Assembly (NCBI RefSeq): GCF_014138605.1
Contig: NZ_JACJHX010000020.1
Span: forward strand, 1-48,219
DNA: 48,219 nucleotides
Direction: 5' to 3'
From: Peribacillus huizhouensis
GTDB lineage: Bacteria > Bacillota > Bacilli > Bacillales > DSM-1321
Position numbers and translations under genes: made by a program. The notes under the pieces were generated by a model. That model searched no databases and was not told the DNA's origin. It saw only the letters and a list, made by a program, of their open reading frames with translations. Shown here one piece after another: positions 35,782-47,043 of this stretch; positions within the stretch are counted from its first letter, which is position 1; each line of letters begins with the position of its first letter.

Positions 35782-36049
35782 AAAAAAACGCCTCTGTCCA
35801 ATAGACAGAGACGCTTTGTTAGCGCGGTTCCACTCTGTTTGAAATGTACAACAAATCGTTCCATTTCCAACTTGTTTCCTGATAACGGAGGAAGTTCCGC
35901 CTTTACCTACTATTGGTTAGTTCAGCAAAGGACTCCAGGGTGCATTTCATAAAATGAGGGGCTTAAACCACTTTCAGCAGGTTATGGTTCTCTCTTTCAA
36001 GCATCATTTTCTTACTTCTCCCTATCTACGCGTTTTTAACTAATAATTA
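35782..36049 (-). promoter_or_regulatory. Cysteine T-box riboswitch leader of cysE-cysS
   Basis: The leader has the T-box core AGAGTGGAACCGCG (35823-35836). It ends in a perfect-type terminator stem (35789-35799 with 35804-35813) followed by seven Ts. A TGC codon (35942-35944, followed by A) in the 5' stem is the likely specifier, which means Cys and fits the downstream genes. Uncharged tRNA-Cys would favour antitermination. The fold itself was read by eye, so the specifier is likely but not certain. Confidence 0.9.
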
Positions 36050-36055
36050 TCTAAT

Positions 36056-36084
36056 ACTATATTACATTTCCAACAAATTGTTAA
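36056..36084 (-). promoter_or_regulatory. Sigma-A promoter for the cysE T-box leader
   Basis: TTAACA (36079-36084) and TATAGT (36056-36061) with a 17-bp spacer; the -35 overlaps the gltX stop. It places the transcript start near 36049, about 215 nt before the T-box core, the usual distance for such leaders. Confidence 0.65.
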
Positions 36085-37538
36085 CTTAAAATGTTCTCTA
36101 CACGCTGTTTTATTTTTTCCTTACCTAAAAGCGCAATAGCTTTCGGAAGATCAGGTCCGTGTGTTTGTCCTGTAACTGCTGCACGAATCGGCATAAACAG
36201 TTTTTTCCCTTTTTGTCCTGTGCTTTTTTGAACGGCTTTAATCGCCTTCTTAATTTCCTCAGCAGTAAATGTTTCAAGGGAATCAAGTTCTTGAAGAAAT
36301 GCTTGCATAACTTCTGGAACTTGCTCTTCTGCAAGAACCTCTTTCGCTTCCTCTTCGAAATCCAACTCTTCCCTAAAGAATAGTTGTGAAAGTCCAACGA
36401 TTTCCGCACCAAAACTCATTTGCTCTTGATACAAATCAACTAATTGATAAACCCATTTAGCTTCTTCTTCGTTCATTTCAGCAGTTATTTTCCCTGCTTT
36501 TACTAGATGAGGCAGTGATATTTCTACAGCACGGCTGATATCAAGTTGTTTCACATACTGATTGTTCATCCATGTTAACTTCTGAGTGTCAAATAAAGCC
36601 GGTGATTTTGACAGGCGGTCTGCATCAAACATTTTGATAAATTCATCTTTTGAAAAGATTTCTTCTTCTCCGCTTGGTGACCAACCCAATAATGCAATGA
36701 AATTGAATAAAGCTTCTGGCAAATAGCCTAATTCTTCATATTGCTCAATAAATTGAATGATTGATTCATCACGCTTACTTAATTTCTTACGACTCTCATT
36801 AACGATAAGAGTCATATGTCCAAATACAGGCGGCTCCCAACCAAATGCTTCATAAATCATCAATTGTTTTGGCGTATTTGAAATATGATCGTCGCCACGA
36901 AGTACATGCGAGATTTTCATCAAGTGATCATCTACTGCCACTGCAAAGTTATAAGTTGGAATCCCGTCCTTTTTCACAATAACAAAGTCGCCAATCCCGT
37001 CCGATTCAAAGGATACTTCATCTTTAACCATATCTTTAAACGTGAAGACCTTGTCAGAGGGAACAGCAAAGCGGATGCTAGGCTTTCTCCCCTCTGCTTC
37101 AAACTTACTTCGCTCTTCTTCTGTCAAATGACGGCATTTCCCTGAATATTTAGGCGTTTCATTACGAGCAAGCTGCTCCTCGCGCTCCGCCTCAATTTCC
37201 TCTTCAGTACAATAGCATTTATATGCCAAGCCTTTTTCGAGCAGACCGTCATATAATTCTTTGTAAATATCATTTCGCTCAGATTGGCGGTAAGGTCCAT
37301 ATTCCCCACCAACATCGATGCTTTCGTCCCACTCAATCCCAAGCCATTTTAAATATTTGAGCTGGCTCTCTTCGCCACCCTCAATATTCCGCTTTTGGTC
37401 TGTATCTTCAATACGGATAATAAACTTCCCGCCTAGATTTCGTGCAAACAAATAATTAAACAAAGCCGTACGTGCGTTACCTATATGTAAATGCCCTGTT
37501 GGACTAGGCGCATATCGGACTCGAATGTCACTGCTCAT
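36081..37538 (-). CDS. gltX: Glutamyl-tRNA synthetase (probably non-discriminating)
   Basis: A class I synthetase of 485 aa that charges tRNA-Glu. In Bacilli it also misacylates tRNA-Gln for GatCAB. The motifs are [18 protein letters not shown] (HIGH at about 17-20), a CYCTEEE Cys cluster, KLSKRDESI as the KMSKS variant, and the C-terminal anticodon-binding region. GGAGGA precedes the ATG. No gatCAB is in the window. The stop overlaps the cysE promoter -35. Confidence 0.97.
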   Translation of the reverse strand: MSSDIRVRYAPSPTGHLHIGNARTALFNYLFARNLGGKFIIRIEDTDQKRNIEGGEESQLKYLKWLGIEWDESIDVGGEYGPYRQSERNDIYKELYDGLLEKGLAYKCYCTEEEIEAEREEQLARNETPKYSGKCRHLTEEERSKFEAEGRKPSIRFAVPSDKVFTFKDMVKDEVSFESDGIGDFVIVKKDGIPTYNFAVAVDDHLMKISHVLRGDDHISNTPKQLMIYEAFGWEPPVFGHMTLIVNESRKKLSKRDESIIQFIEQYEELGYLPEALFNFIALLGWSPSGEEEIFSKDEFIKMFDADRLSKSPALFDTQKLTWMNNQYVKQLDISRAVEISLPHLVKAGKITAEMNEEEAKWVYQLVDLYQEQMSFGAEIVGLSQLFFREELDFEEEAKEVLAEEQVPEVMQAFLQELDSLETFTAEEIKKAIKAVQKSTGQKGKKLFMPIRAAVTGQTHGPDLPKAIALLGKEKIKQRVENILS

Positions 37539-37662
37539 ATCTGACTCCTCCTAATGAATACATTCCATACGTCACTTCATAATCCCAAAATGGCCTAACC
37601 ACATGGGAAGTCTCATTTTATTTTACCACCAATAAGTCTATGAAGAAAGTATCTCTTGGCGG

Positions 37663-38145
37663 TCACTCCGCTTTCACTAAGAGTACAGCAACTTGTGCGG
37701 CTATTCCTTCTCCACGGCCAGTAAAACCAAGCTTTTCCGTTGTCGTTGCCTTTACATTGATTTGATCCTCGGAAGCTTCCAGCAGCTCAGCTATTCTTGC
37801 TTTAATTTTTTCGTTATAAGGGGACATTTTAGGCTTTTGCGCTATGATTGTACAATCTGCATTTCCAAGTACATAACCTTTCTTTTTCACTATTGCCCAT
37901 ACATGTTGAAGAAGCTTCGCTGAATCAGCATCCTTAAACTCTGGATCTGTATCCGGGAAATGCTTTCCAATATCACCTGCACCGATTGCCCCAAGACATG
38001 CATCGGCAACTGTATGAAGTAATACGTCTGCATCTGAATGGCCAAGTAAACCTTTTTCATAAGGAATTGTTACTCCACCTATAATTAACGGTCTTCCTTC
38101 TACCAACTGATGAACATCAAATCCTTGTCCAATTCGAAACATCAT
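37663..38145 (-). CDS. ispF: 2-C-methyl-D-erythritol 2,4-cyclodiphosphate synthase
   Basis: IspF cyclises CDP-ME 2-phosphate to MEcPP in the MEP isoprenoid pathway. It is 160 aa, with zinc ligands in GFDVHQL (D10, H12), the [10 protein letters not shown] motif, and a conserved C-terminal [20 protein letters not shown]. It lies 73 nt after ispD; that gap holds an 8-bp hairpin (38189-38210). IspF works directly on the product line of IspD and IspE. Confidence 0.97.
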   Translation of the reverse strand: MMFRIGQGFDVHQLVEGRPLIIGGVTIPYEKGLLGHSDADVLLHTVADACLGAIGAGDIGKHFPDTDPEFKDADSAKLLQHVWAIVKKKGYVLGNADCTIIAQKPKMSPYNEKIKARIAELLEASEDQINVKATTTEKLGFTGRGEGIAAQVAVLLVKAE

Positions 38146-38218
38146 TTCATCTCTCCCTTTACATCTTATTTTTATGAAAGTGCTACATCATTTATCCTTC
38201 ATGATAAATGGTGGCCTT

Positions 38219-38908
38219 TTAATCCCATACAGGTTTTTTATGTAAAATTGCTTCTGCAAAATATAAATCTTCTTGAGTCGTAATCTTAATGTTATCATAA
38301 TTACCTTCAATAATTACAACAGGTTGCCCCACTCGTTCCAGAAGACTAGCATCATCAGTACCTAAATAACCGGCTTTTTCTGCTTCCTCATGAGCCCTTT
38401 TCAAAATGGACACACGAAAAGCCTGTGGTGTTTGGACAGCCCACAAGCTAGATCGCTCCACGGTATCTATAACCATACTTTCTTTCACTTTTTTTATTGT
38501 ATCTTTAACAGGAACCGCAACAATTGCCCCTCCATGTGAGGATGCTGCCTCTGTTAAACGGTTAATAAGCAATTGGTCAATAAACGGCCTTGCTCCATCG
38601 TGAACTAATACAAGGCCGTCTTCCTTGATTTCTTTCACCCCGTTAAACACACTTTGTTGACGCTCTTTACCACCTGGAACAAGCCTAATCTCTTTCTTTA
38701 TTCCATACTGCTTAATTAGACTTTCAAAAATGGTTGCTTCATCTGGATTAATCGTCAGGATAATCCGCTTACAGGCAGGGTCACGATCAAATACTTGTAG
38801 TGTATACACAATAATTGGAGTTTCTAAAAGTTCGATAAATAATTTATTCTTTCCAGCCTTCATTCTTTTTCCTTGTCCCGCTGCTGGAATGACTACTTCA
38901 TAAAACAT
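38219..38908 (-). CDS. ispD: 2-C-methyl-D-erythritol 4-phosphate cytidylyltransferase
   Basis: IspD makes CDP-ME from MEP and CTP. It is 229 aa with a Rossmann-type nucleotidyltransferase fold. The signature is PAAGQGKRM at residues 8-16 with the CTP-binding Lys a few residues on (KNKLFIELL). VHDGARPF, TVERSSLWAVQTPQAFR and TDDASLLE are also present. It sits next to ispF and yacL as in Bacillales. ispE is elsewhere. Confidence 0.97.
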   Translation of the reverse strand: MFYEVVIPAAGQGKRMKAGKNKLFIELLETPIIVYTLQVFDRDPACKRIILTINPDEATIFESLIKQYGIKKEIRLVPGGKERQQSVFNGVKEIKEDGLVLVHDGARPFIDQLLINRLTEAASSHGGAIVAVPVKDTIKKVKESMVIDTVERSSLWAVQTPQAFRVSILKRAHEEAEKAGYLGTDDASLLERVGQPVVIIEGNYDNIKITTQEDLYFAEAILHKKPVWD

Positions 38909-38946
38909 ACCGGCCTCTCCTTGCCACTATAGGACCCGTTTACTTC

Positions 38947-40035
38947 CTATAATGCTTTTTCTAATAGTTTAGGCTTTGCAAAAATCATACGACCTGCAGA
39001 TGTTTGAAGGACACTGGTTACTAATACATCGATCCGCTTGCCGATATAATCTCTTCCACCCTCAACAACAATCATCGTTCCATCGTCAAGATAAGCAACG
39101 CCCTGATTCTGCTCTTTCCCATCTTTAATGACTTGTACACTCATTTCTTCCCCTGGCAGTACAACTGGCTTCACAGCATTGGCTAAATCATTAATATTCA
39201 GCACAGGTACCCCTTGAAATTCACACACTTTATTGAGGTTGAAGTCATTTGTAACAACAACACCATTGGATACTTTCGCAAGCTTAACTAATTTGCTATC
39301 CACCTCTTGAATATCTTCAAAATCACCTTCATACATTTCTACTTTTATCGATAATTCCTTTTGAATGCGATTGAGGATATCCAATCCTCGGCGACCACGA
39401 TTTCTTTTTAATGCATCTGATGAGTCGGCAATATGTTGAAGCTCCGCTAAAACAAATTGCGGGATGATAATTACACCTTCTAAAAATCCTGTTTGGCAAA
39501 TATCCGCAATTCTTCCATCAATAATGACGCTTGTATCAAGGATTTTCATTTTTCGATTTTGCTCTTCTAATTCCTGTTCACTTCCTTGAATTTTTCTTTT
39601 TCCAGCTTTGGAGAATAAATTCAAGAATTCATCCCGCTTCTTAAAGCCTACTTGAAAACCGAGATATCCAAATAATAGAGTCAAAAGAATCGGTGCTACC
39701 GTATTTAGAATAGGTACTTGGATGGCATTGAGTGCTGAACCGATAATATAGGCAGCCAAGAGACCTACAAGCAAACCAATACTTCCGAAAACAATATCCG
39801 TAATCGGCGCCTTGACGAGTTGTTCCTCTAGCCACTTCATAAAATTAACGACATACTCTACAACCCAAAAAGTAATAAGATAAAATATGATGGCTCCTAA
39901 AATAGCAGTAACATAAGAGTTATTTAATAATGCAATATCATCTACATGTATCATTGTTAATAGCCAAGGAATTAACACAATTCCAAGTGTACCCCCGACA
40001 ATTAAGAAACATGCTTGTATAATGCGTTTTAACAT
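38947..40035 (-). CDS. yacL: PIN/TRAM-domain membrane protein (YacL)
   Basis: A 362-aa protein with four N-terminal hydrophobic segments (about residues 5-27, 42-64, 81-102, 109-131), then a PIN nuclease-like domain ([33 protein letters not shown]), then a TRAM RNA-binding domain that includes [14 protein letters not shown]. It is probably a membrane-tethered RNase-like protein; its true role in Bacilli is not settled. The acidic residues of the PIN centre look intact. GGGAGGTG precedes the ATG. Confidence 0.9.
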   Translation of the reverse strand: MLKRIIQACFLIVGGTLGIVLIPWLLTMIHVDDIALLNNSYVTAILGAIIFYLITFWVVEYVVNFMKWLEEQLVKAPITDIVFGSIGLLVGLLAAYIIGSALNAIQVPILNTVAPILLTLLFGYLGFQVGFKKRDEFLNLFSKAGKRKIQGSEQELEEQNRKMKILDTSVIIDGRIADICQTGFLEGVIIIPQFVLAELQHIADSSDALKRNRGRRGLDILNRIQKELSIKVEMYEGDFEDIQEVDSKLVKLAKVSNGVVVTNDFNLNKVCEFQGVPVLNINDLANAVKPVVLPGEEMSVQVIKDGKEQNQGVAYLDDGTMIVVEGGRDYIGKRIDVLVTSVLQTSAGRMIFAKPKLLEKAL

Positions 40036-40188
40036 CCCTTCACCTCCCTTTACTCATTATTAACAAATATTAAAATTCGAAACCTTCTTACTTAATTTTT
40101 TGATAAAATTTTACGATAAAATTATAGATAACTTCCATACCTCAGCCTAGCATTCGTCAATAGGAGTGTCAAAAATTATTCATTCCAT

Positions 40189-41262
40189 TCACATTCTTCG
40201 CTCTGCAACAAGTTGTGATTTCAGCAGTCTCAGACCTTCTTGAATTTTATTCGCCCGGACTTCACCGATACCTTCAACATCGTCCAACTCTTCTACAGAA
40301 GCCTGATAGACGGTAATAAAATTGCCAAATTGATTAATAAGATTCTCAACAATCAAAAATGGCAATCTGGGGATTTTATGTAAAATCCGATACCCCCTCG
40401 GACTTACAATTTCATCCAAATGAATATAACCGTTATATCCAAGTACCTTTAACAAAGTACCTTCCTCAAACTTCTCCTGCTGGGCTAACTCGTGTAGCTT
40501 TTCGATTATTTCTTTTGGCTGGTCTTCCTTCTGATTGAGATAATCTTTTATAATTAATTTCCCTTCACTTTCCAACTCAAAAAGTAACTCGTTCATCTGA
40601 AGACGGATTAATCTCCCCTCTGTTCCAAGCTCATTCAAATAATTAACTAACTCGAGTTTTATTCTTAAAACCATAATGTAACGATGGAGGACCTGCAATA
40701 AATCCGTATAGGTCACCATATCTTCAAATTCAAGCAATCCCAGTTCATTAATGCTTTGCTGCAAAACAATTTTATATTTTTCCAACGTTTGTATCGCAAG
40801 ATTTGCTTTAGCTAATATAACAGCAATATCTTTAAGAGCATATTGGAAATTTCCCTGATAAAGTGTAATAACATTTCTCCGCTGTGAAATTGCAATAACA
40901 AGTGATTTTGTTTCCCTTGCCACTCGTTCTGCTGTTCTATGACGCATCCCGGTTTCCTTGGAGGGTACGGATGTGTCAGGTGCCAACTGTGCATTAGCAA
41001 GGATGATTTTATCCGCTTTTTCATTTAATAGGATCGCACCATCCATCTTTGCCAGTTCATATAATGTACTTGGTGTACAAGGAGAGTTAATTTGAAATCC
41101 ACCGTCTACTATTGACCTGACTTTCTCATTATCACCAACGACGATGAGTCCTCCTGTATTAGCACGCAAGACATTATCGATCCCTTCTCTTAATGGTGTA
41201 CCTGGGGCAACCATGTGAAGGATTTCTAATTTAATCTTTTCAAATGCTTTTTTGTCTGTCAT
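40189..41262 (-). CDS. disA: DNA-integrity scanning diadenylate cyclase DisA
   Basis: DisA makes c-di-AMP and scans DNA for branched structures. It is 357 aa. The DAC domain has DGA at residues 74-76 and GMRHRTAER at 105-113, the two motifs needed for ATP binding and catalysis. A helical linker is followed by C-terminal HhH DNA-binding ([20 protein letters not shown]). It begins right after radA, and its ribosome binding site overlaps the last radA codons. RadA is known to restrain DisA in B. subtilis. Confidence 0.97.
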   Translation of the reverse strand: MTDKKAFEKIKLEILHMVAPGTPLREGIDNVLRANTGGLIVVGDNEKVRSIVDGGFQINSPCTPSTLYELAKMDGAILLNEKADKIILANAQLAPDTSVPSKETGMRHRTAERVARETKSLVIAISQRRNVITLYQGNFQYALKDIAVILAKANLAIQTLEKYKIVLQQSINELGLLEFEDMVTYTDLLQVLHRYIMVLRIKLELVNYLNELGTEGRLIRLQMNELLFELESEGKLIIKDYLNQKEDQPKEIIEKLHELAQQEKFEEGTLLKVLGYNGYIHLDEIVSPRGYRILHKIPRLPFLIVENLINQFGNFITVYQASVEELDDVEGIGEVRANKIQEGLRLLKSQLVAERRM

Positions 41263-41264
41263 TT

Positions 41265-42659
41265 TTAGCCTCCTAGCGCATACTGAAGAGCTTCCGCAAC
41301 GGTTGACACTCCGATAATTTCAATTCCTTTAGGTGCACTCCACCCACTTACATTATTAGCTGGAAGTATTACTCGGTCAAAACCAAGTTTCACCGCTTCC
41401 TGAACCCTCTGTTCAATTCTTGATACTCTTCTCACTTCACCAGTCAGGCCTACTTCCCCAATAATACAATCCGTAGGTTTCGTTGTTTTGTCTCGAAAAC
41501 TTGAAGCAATACTTACAGCAACTGCAAGGTCTATCGCGGGTTCATCCAGCTTTACTCCACCAGCTACCTTTAGATAAGCATCTTGGTTCTGTAAGAGTAA
41601 TCCTACCCTTTTTTCTAAAACAGCCATCAAAAGTGATACCCGATTATGGTCAATACCAGTTGCCATCCTTCGTGGGTTCCCGAAGCTTGTCGGAGATACG
41701 AGTGCTTGAATTTCCACAAGCACTGGGCGTGTTCCTTCCATCGAAGCGACAACTGTTGAACCAGCCGCACCTTGGGACCGTTCTTCGAGGAATATTTCAG
41801 ATGGATTTGCGACCTCTTCTAAACCGCTCTCCTTCATTTCAAAAATACCCATTTCATTTGTCGAACCAAAGCGATTCTTAACGGCTCGGATAATTCGATA
41901 TGTATGGTGCCGTTCTCCTTCAAAATACAATACTGTATCTACCATATGCTCCAATAATCTTGGACCCGCAATAGCCCCTTCCTTCGTTACATGACCAACA
42001 ATAAAAATGGCGATGCCATTTGATTTCGCGATACGCATTAATGTAGCCGTACATTCCCTGACCTGCGATACACTACCAGGGGCAGAAGTGACTTCCGACT
42101 GGTAGACTGTCTGAATAGAATCAATAATAACAAGATCGGGATTCACTTCAGCAATTGCTTGCTGGATATAATCCATATCTGTTTCTGAATATACATATAA
42201 ATGGTCAGATGTAACTCCAAGTCGATCTGCACGCAGTTTCGTTTGTTTTACCGACTCTTCTCCAGAAATATAAAGGACTTTCTTCTCCTTTTGTGCGAGT
42301 TGAGAAGATACCTGTAGCAAAAGTGTCGATTTACCAATCCCTGGATCACCACCGATTAAAACAAGTGACCCCTGAACAATCCCTCCACCTAATGCTCGAT
42401 TCAACTCTGCTAAATCTGTAGCAATTCTTGGCTCTTGTAACGTTTCAATTGTTGTAATAGGTGTTGCCTTTTGCCGCTCGGCCGTTCCTGCGATTCCATC
42501 TGAATGTGTAAAGGCCCCTCCGCGTCTCGTGGGCTTTACAATTTCAACTTCCTCAACCATTTTGTTCCATTCTCCACAGCCAGGGCATTTCCCCATCCAT
42601 TTTGCTGACTCATATCCACATGATTGACACATGAACTTCGTCTTTTTTTTCGTTGCCAT
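41265..42659 (-). CDS. radA: DNA repair protein RadA/Sms
   Basis: RadA is a RecA-like branch-migration helicase for homologous recombination. I use the ATG at 42657-42659 (464 aa), since the N-terminus [20 protein letters not shown] is conserved; a 33-codon extension lies in the intergenic hairpin/promoter zone. A C4 zinc finger (C11, C14, C25, C28), Walker [10 protein letters not shown] at 103-111, the KNRFG motif, and a C-terminal Lon-like domain are present. Confidence 0.97.
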   Translation of the reverse strand: MATKKKTKFMCQSCGYESAKWMGKCPGCGEWNKMVEEVEIVKPTRRGGAFTHSDGIAGTAERQKATPITTIETLQEPRIATDLAELNRALGGGIVQGSLVLIGGDPGIGKSTLLLQVSSQLAQKEKKVLYISGEESVKQTKLRADRLGVTSDHLYVYSETDMDYIQQAIAEVNPDLVIIDSIQTVYQSEVTSAPGSVSQVRECTATLMRIAKSNGIAIFIVGHVTKEGAIAGPRLLEHMVDTVLYFEGERHHTYRIIRAVKNRFGSTNEMGIFEMKESGLEEVANPSEIFLEERSQGAAGSTVVASMEGTRPVLVEIQALVSPTSFGNPRRMATGIDHNRVSLLMAVLEKRVGLLLQNQDAYLKVAGGVKLDEPAIDLAVAVSIASSFRDKTTKPTDCIIGEVGLTGEVRRVSRIEQRVQEAVKLGFDRVILPANNVSGWSAPKGIEIIGVSTVAEALQYALGG

Positions 42660-42729
42660 GATAACTTCCCTTTCTTTTAGTAAAATAAATAAGCCTCTAT
42701 CGCCAATACGTTTATGTAAAAAAATCCCT

Positions 42730-42758
42730 ATACTAGATATTATGTATTGACCTGTCAT
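42730..42758 (-). promoter_or_regulatory. Candidate sigma-A promoter for radA
   Basis: ATGACA (42753-42758) and TAGTAT (42730-42735), spacer 17 bp, lie between the clpC-radA palindrome and the radA ATG. The matches are 5/6 and 4/6. If real, radA-disA can be expressed without read-through past the palindrome. Confidence 0.5.
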
Positions 42759-42802
42759 AATCCTGCTTATTTCATAATCATTCCAGTTTTTTTAATTTTT
42801 TA

Positions 42803-42928
42803 GAAAAAAAAAGAGAGTGTCCCATAAGAGTCTGACCTCGCACTCTAAACAGTATGTAGTGATTCATACACTAAACATATACTGTCTTTAGTTATCGCGG
42901 GGTCTGACCCTTCTTTTGGGACACCCTC
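42803..42928 (-). repeat. 116-nt nested palindromic element, terminator-like, between clpC and radA
   Basis: Outer arms GAGAGTGTCCC (42813-42823) and GGGACACCCTC (42918-42928) match 10 of 11 as inverted repeats. Next come GTCTGACC (42830-42837) and GGTCTGACC (42901-42909), each nearly self-palindromic. Then ACAGTAT/ATACTGT (42849-42855, 42879-42885) and TAGTG/CACTA (42857-42861, 42869-42873). The whole folds as one long hairpin. On the minus strand the far arm is followed by a run of nine Ts (42803-42812), so it can terminate clpC transcripts. The layered repeats look like a dispersed palindromic or MITE-type unit rather than a plain terminator. Confidence 0.75.
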
Positions 42929-42938
42929 TTGTCACCAC

Positions 42939-45380
42939 TTATTTAATACTATTTACTGGTTCTACATATTTTAGTACAAATTCACCATCTTTTACATCAA
43001 TCGTAACCGGATGATTTTTTTGAACATTTCCTTTCAGCAGCTCTTCAGATAAGTAGTCTTCTACATGCTTTTGTAGCGCCCTACGAATCGGACGAGCCCC
43101 ATATTCAGGATCATATCCTTCTTCAGCAATTTTTTCTTTCGCAGTATCTGTCAATTCAATTAAAATTTCCTGCTCTTTCAAGCGGTTTGTAAGTTGAGTT
43201 GTCATAAGTGTAACAATTTCATTCAAGTGCTTTCTCTCAAGAGCATGGAATACAATTGTTTCATCAATTCGGTTTAGGAACTCTGGACGGAACGCGCGCT
43301 TTAGCTCTTCCATCACTTTTCCTTTCATATCCTTATAATCCTGACCTTGATCTTGGATGTTAAATCCTACATATTTATTTGATTTTAAAGCGGCTGCTCC
43401 TACATTGGAAGTCATAATTAGAATCGTATTTCTAAAGTCTACTGTACGCCCCTTAGAATCCGTTAATCTGCCGTCCTCCAAAACTTGAAGAAGAATGTTG
43501 AATACATCTGGGTGTGCTTTTTCAATCTCATCTAATAGGACGACGGAGTACGGCTTTCTACGTACTTTTTCGGTTAATTGCCCACCTTCTTCATATCCTA
43601 CATATCCAGGAGGTGAACCAACAAGACGTGAAGTCGAATGCTTTTCCATGTATTCTGACATGTCAATGCGAATCATTGCCTCTTCATCACCGAAAATGGA
43701 TTCAGCCAACGCTCTTGCTAGTTCTGTTTTACCCACTCCTGTAGGTCCAAGGAAAATAAATGAGCCTATTGGTCGTTTGGGGTCTTTCAAGCCTGCTCGA
43801 GCTCGACGTACGGCTTTAGCAACCGCAATTACCGCTTCCTCTTGACCAATTACACGATCATGAAGAATACTTTCCATCTTCAACAATTTATCTGATTCCG
43901 TTTGTGCAAGTCTTGTAACAGGGACACCCGTCCAACTAGATACGACATGAGCAATATCATCGACGGTTACTTCACTATTTTCTTGACCCTGTTTTTCTTT
44001 CCAAGTCTTCTTCGTTTCTTCAAGTTGTTCTCTTAATCGCTGTTCAGTATCGCGTAAAGAGGCTGCCTTTTCAAACTCTTGGCTCTGTACAGAAGAGTCT
44101 TTTTCTTTTCGTACTTCATCAAGTTTCACTTCTAATTCTTTTAAATTCGGCGGAGTCGTATAAGAACGTAATCGAACTTTTGAACCAGCTTCATCGATTA
44201 AATCAATTGCTTTATCAGGAAGAAAGCGGTCAGAAATATAACGATCAGAGAGTTTAACCGCAGCATCTATCGCTTCGTCTGTAATAGAGACACGGTGATG
44301 CGCTTCATAACGATCACGTAAGCCTTTTAGGATTTGAATGGATTCCTCTAATGTAGGCTCATTAACCGTTATAGGCTGGAATCTGCGCTCTAAGGCAGCA
44401 TCCTTCTCAATATATTTTCGATATTCATCAAGAGTCGTAGCTCCAATACATTGTAATTCACCACGAGCTAATGAAGGTTTCAAAATATTAGAGGCATCAA
44501 TTGCTCCTTCTGCTCCACCAGCACCAATTAATGTGTGTAGTTCATCAATAAATAAAATGATATTTCCAGCTTGGCGAATTTCATCCATCACTTTCTTCAA
44601 ACGATCTTCAAACTCACCACGGTATTTCGTACCAGCTACTACAGTTCCCATATCAAGGGTCATAACTCGCTTATCACGAAGAATTTCTGGAACCTCATTA
44701 TTTATTATTTGTTGAGCAAGTCCTTCAGCAATGGCTGTTTTACCCACTCCCGGCTCTCCAATTAAGACTGGGTTATTTTTTGTCCGACGACTTAACACCT
44801 CAATTACACGTTGAATTTCTTTACTGCGTCCAATGACTGGATCTAGACTTCCTTCACGTGCAATTGCTGTTAAATCACGGGCTAAGCCATCTAAAGTCGG
44901 TGTGCTAGCATTTGCTGAAACAGCACCTTGATGACCACCAGACTCATTGCTTCCCAACAATTGTAGTACTTGTTGACGTGCTTTGTTCAAACTTACCCCA
45001 AGATTATTAAGGACACGGGCTGCTACGCCTTCTCCCTCGCGAATTAATCCTAGCAGAACATGCTCAGTACCAACATACGAATGTCCAAGTTTTCGGGCTT
45101 CGTCCATAGATAGCTCAATAACCTTTTTAGCTCTTGGCGTATAATGTATCGTTTGAGCCTTCTCTTGACCTCGACCAATTAGGTTTTCTACTTCTTTTTG
45201 AATTTTATCTGAGCCAAGCCCAAGTGCATATAGTGCTTTTGCGGCGATACCGTCACCTTCACGAACGAGGCCTAATAGAATATGCTCAGTACCAATATTG
45301 TTATGTCCTAAGCGAATAGCTTCTTCTTGGGCCAATGCTAATACTTTTTGAGCTCTTTCAGTAAATCGTCCAAACATCAT
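42939..45380 (-). CDS. clpC: ATP-dependent Clp protease ATPase ClpC
   Basis: ClpC is the class III heat-shock unfoldase that feeds ClpP and degrades McsB-marked proteins. It is 813 aa with a double N-domain repeat ([20 protein letters not shown] and the second copy near residue 80). Walker A GEPGVGKT lies near 210, an M-domain coiled coil at about 410-480, and the second Walker A GPTGVGKT near 550. The C-terminus is normal. It is the last CtsR-controlled gene of the operon before the palindrome. Confidence 0.98.
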   Translation of the reverse strand: MMFGRFTERAQKVLALAQEEAIRLGHNNIGTEHILLGLVREGDGIAAKALYALGLGSDKIQKEVENLIGRGQEKAQTIHYTPRAKKVIELSMDEARKLGHSYVGTEHVLLGLIREGEGVAARVLNNLGVSLNKARQQVLQLLGSNESGGHQGAVSANASTPTLDGLARDLTAIAREGSLDPVIGRSKEIQRVIEVLSRRTKNNPVLIGEPGVGKTAIAEGLAQQIINNEVPEILRDKRVMTLDMGTVVAGTKYRGEFEDRLKKVMDEIRQAGNIILFIDELHTLIGAGGAEGAIDASNILKPSLARGELQCIGATTLDEYRKYIEKDAALERRFQPITVNEPTLEESIQILKGLRDRYEAHHRVSITDEAIDAAVKLSDRYISDRFLPDKAIDLIDEAGSKVRLRSYTTPPNLKELEVKLDEVRKEKDSSVQSQEFEKAASLRDTEQRLREQLEETKKTWKEKQGQENSEVTVDDIAHVVSSWTGVPVTRLAQTESDKLLKMESILHDRVIGQEEAVIAVAKAVRRARAGLKDPKRPIGSFIFLGPTGVGKTELARALAESIFGDEEAMIRIDMSEYMEKHSTSRLVGSPPGYVGYEEGGQLTEKVRRKPYSVVLLDEIEKAHPDVFNILLQVLEDGRLTDSKGRTVDFRNTILIMTSNVGAAALKSNKYVGFNIQDQGQDYKDMKGKVMEELKRAFRPEFLNRIDETIVFHALERKHLNEIVTLMTTQLTNRLKEQEILIELTDTAKEKIAEEGYDPEYGARPIRRALQKHVEDYLSEELLKGNVQKNHPVTIDVKDGEFVLKYVEPVNSIK

Positions 45381-45394
45381 AAGATAATTCCTCC

Positions 45395-46471
45395 TTAAGA
45401 ATTTTCAATTTGGGCTAAATCTAACCGTTCACGTATTAACGAAGCGCGGCGAACATCTCTTTCGTATGGTTGTAATGGCCCGCCTGCGTACTTTTGTAAA
45501 AATCCGGGCTGTGTTAAAATCATCAATTCATTCATTACACTTTTTTCTATATTTTTTATATACCCTAAATCGATACCTAAACTAACATCAGATATACAAG
45601 TTGCTGCTTCTTTAGACTCAATAATCCTCGCATTCAATAAAACTCCAAGAGAACGATATACTCTATCTTCTAATTGTATGTGAGAGGTTTTGACTAATGC
45701 TTCTCTAGCAGACCTTTCTTGTGCGATGATTTGTTGAACAACACTAGTCAAGTCTTCCACAATATCTCTCTCTGATTTTCCAAGTGTAATTTGGTTTGAA
45801 ATTTGAAAAATATTGCCAACTGCACTACTACCTTCTCCGTAAATTCCTCTGACCACAAGACCTAACTGGTTAATTGCCGGGATAATTTGGTTGATTTGAC
45901 GAGTTAAGACTAAGCCTGGTAAATGCATCATAACTGACGCCCTTAAGCCTGTTCCTACATTTGTAGGGCAACTTGTTAAATACCCCCTCTCCTCATCGTA
46001 CGCATAATCAATCTGCTGCTCCACCCAATCATCATATTTATTTGCCAGATCTAAAGCTTCAGTAAGTTGCAAGCCAGATACCATACATTGAATCCGGATA
46101 TGTTCCTCCTCATTGACCATAATACTAATATCTTCATTTTCAGATAGCAGACAAGCACCATACAAAGAATCTTCAGCTAGATTAGGACTAATTAAGTGTT
46201 TTTCTACCAATACCTGTCTTTCGAGAGATTCAAGCTTCTCTAATTCGAATATGTCCAAATTTCCTACTGCATCGGTGTTTTGTTTTCCTAGTTTTTCCTT
46301 TACCAGTTCCATCACTTTATTGGCTTCTTCTTTGTTGTAAATAGTTGGAAATCTAAAATCCCTGAAATTTCTCGCCAATCTAATTCTGGAGCTTCGGACA
46401 ATATCAGCATCAGGACCAGCTTCATTCCACCAAGAGCTTTTTGCATTTTGCGCGAAGTGATCTAAAGTCAT
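45395..46471 (-). CDS. mcsB: Protein arginine kinase McsB
   Basis: McsB phosphorylates arginine residues and marks proteins for ClpCP; it also inactivates CtsR. It is 358 aa with a guanido-kinase-like fold: [16 protein letters not shown] near residue 27, the catalytic [19 protein letters not shown] loop, and [20 protein letters not shown]. Its ATG overlaps the mcsA stop by 4 nt (ATGA), so translation is coupled to its activator McsA. Confidence 0.97.
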   Translation of the reverse strand: MTLDHFAQNAKSSWWNEAGPDADIVRSSRIRLARNFRDFRFPTIYNKEEANKVMELVKEKLGKQNTDAVGNLDIFELEKLESLERQVLVEKHLISPNLAEDSLYGACLLSENEDISIMVNEEEHIRIQCMVSGLQLTEALDLANKYDDWVEQQIDYAYDEERGYLTSCPTNVGTGLRASVMMHLPGLVLTRQINQIIPAINQLGLVVRGIYGEGSSAVGNIFQISNQITLGKSERDIVEDLTSVVQQIIAQERSAREALVKTSHIQLEDRVYRSLGVLLNARIIESKEAATCISDVSLGIDLGYIKNIEKSVMNELMILTQPGFLQKYAGGPLQPYERDVRRASLIRERLDLAQIENS

Positions 46472-47022
46472 GGCTGATTTCCCCTTTCTTTTGCTGCTAT
46501 ATCCTCTTTTTCAAGTGAACGTATTTGATCTCGCATTAAAGCTGCCTGTTCAAATTCTTCTTGATCAATTAGGGCTCTAAGTTCACTTTTCAAATCCTTA
46601 ATTTGTTTTCTAAGATGAATACTTTCGCCTAATCTTTCCGGAATTTTCCCAACATGTGCAGTATTGCCGCCATGAACTCTTTTTAAAATAGGATCCAGAC
46701 TATCTTTAAACGTTTCATAACATGTTGCACAACCAAATTTCCCAACATGGACAAATTCTTTAAAGGTCAAATGACAGTTCTTACACTTTAATTCATCAAC
46801 ATGTGTAAGCGTACTTGCTTTCGCTTGCTGAAGAAATGGTTCTATATTAAGTAAACCGGCTAATAAGTTGTTTATCGAAAATCCATTTGAACCATTCTGC
46901 ATAAATAAATCACCTTTTTCATTGGCGCACTTATCGCAAATATGGATTTCTTTCTTTTCGCCATTAATAATTTTTGTAAAATGCAAAGTTGCTGGCCTTT
47001 GATTACATTCTTGGCAAACCAT
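46468..47022 (-). CDS. mcsA: McsB activator McsA (zinc finger / UVR)
   Basis: McsA activates the McsB kinase and binds metals. It is 184 aa with four CxxC pairs (CQEC, CDKC, CKNC, CATC), which make two zinc sites. A C-terminal UVR-type motif ([20 protein letters not shown]) is similar to that of ClpC and UvrB. It lies between ctsR and mcsB in the classic four-gene operon. Confidence 0.95.
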   Translation of the reverse strand: MVCQECNQRPATLHFTKIINGEKKEIHICDKCANEKGDLFMQNGSNGFSINNLLAGLLNIEPFLQQAKASTLTHVDELKCKNCHLTFKEFVHVGKFGCATCYETFKDSLDPILKRVHGGNTAHVGKIPERLGESIHLRKQIKDLKSELRALIDQEEFEQAALMRDQIRSLEKEDIAAKERGNQP

Positions 47023-47043
47023 ATCATCACCTCTGCCAGGTCT

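Noticed and set aside
41483..41881. Plus-strand 132-codon ORF
   Set aside because: Antisense to radA, with no start signal and no recognisable domain.
42660..42758. 33-codon N-terminal extension of radA
   Set aside because: It overlaps the candidate promoter, and family proteins begin at the zinc finger ([15 protein letters not shown]).
43495..43845. Plus-strand 116-codon ORF
   Set aside because: It lies wholly antisense to clpC, has no ribosome binding site and no family resemblance.
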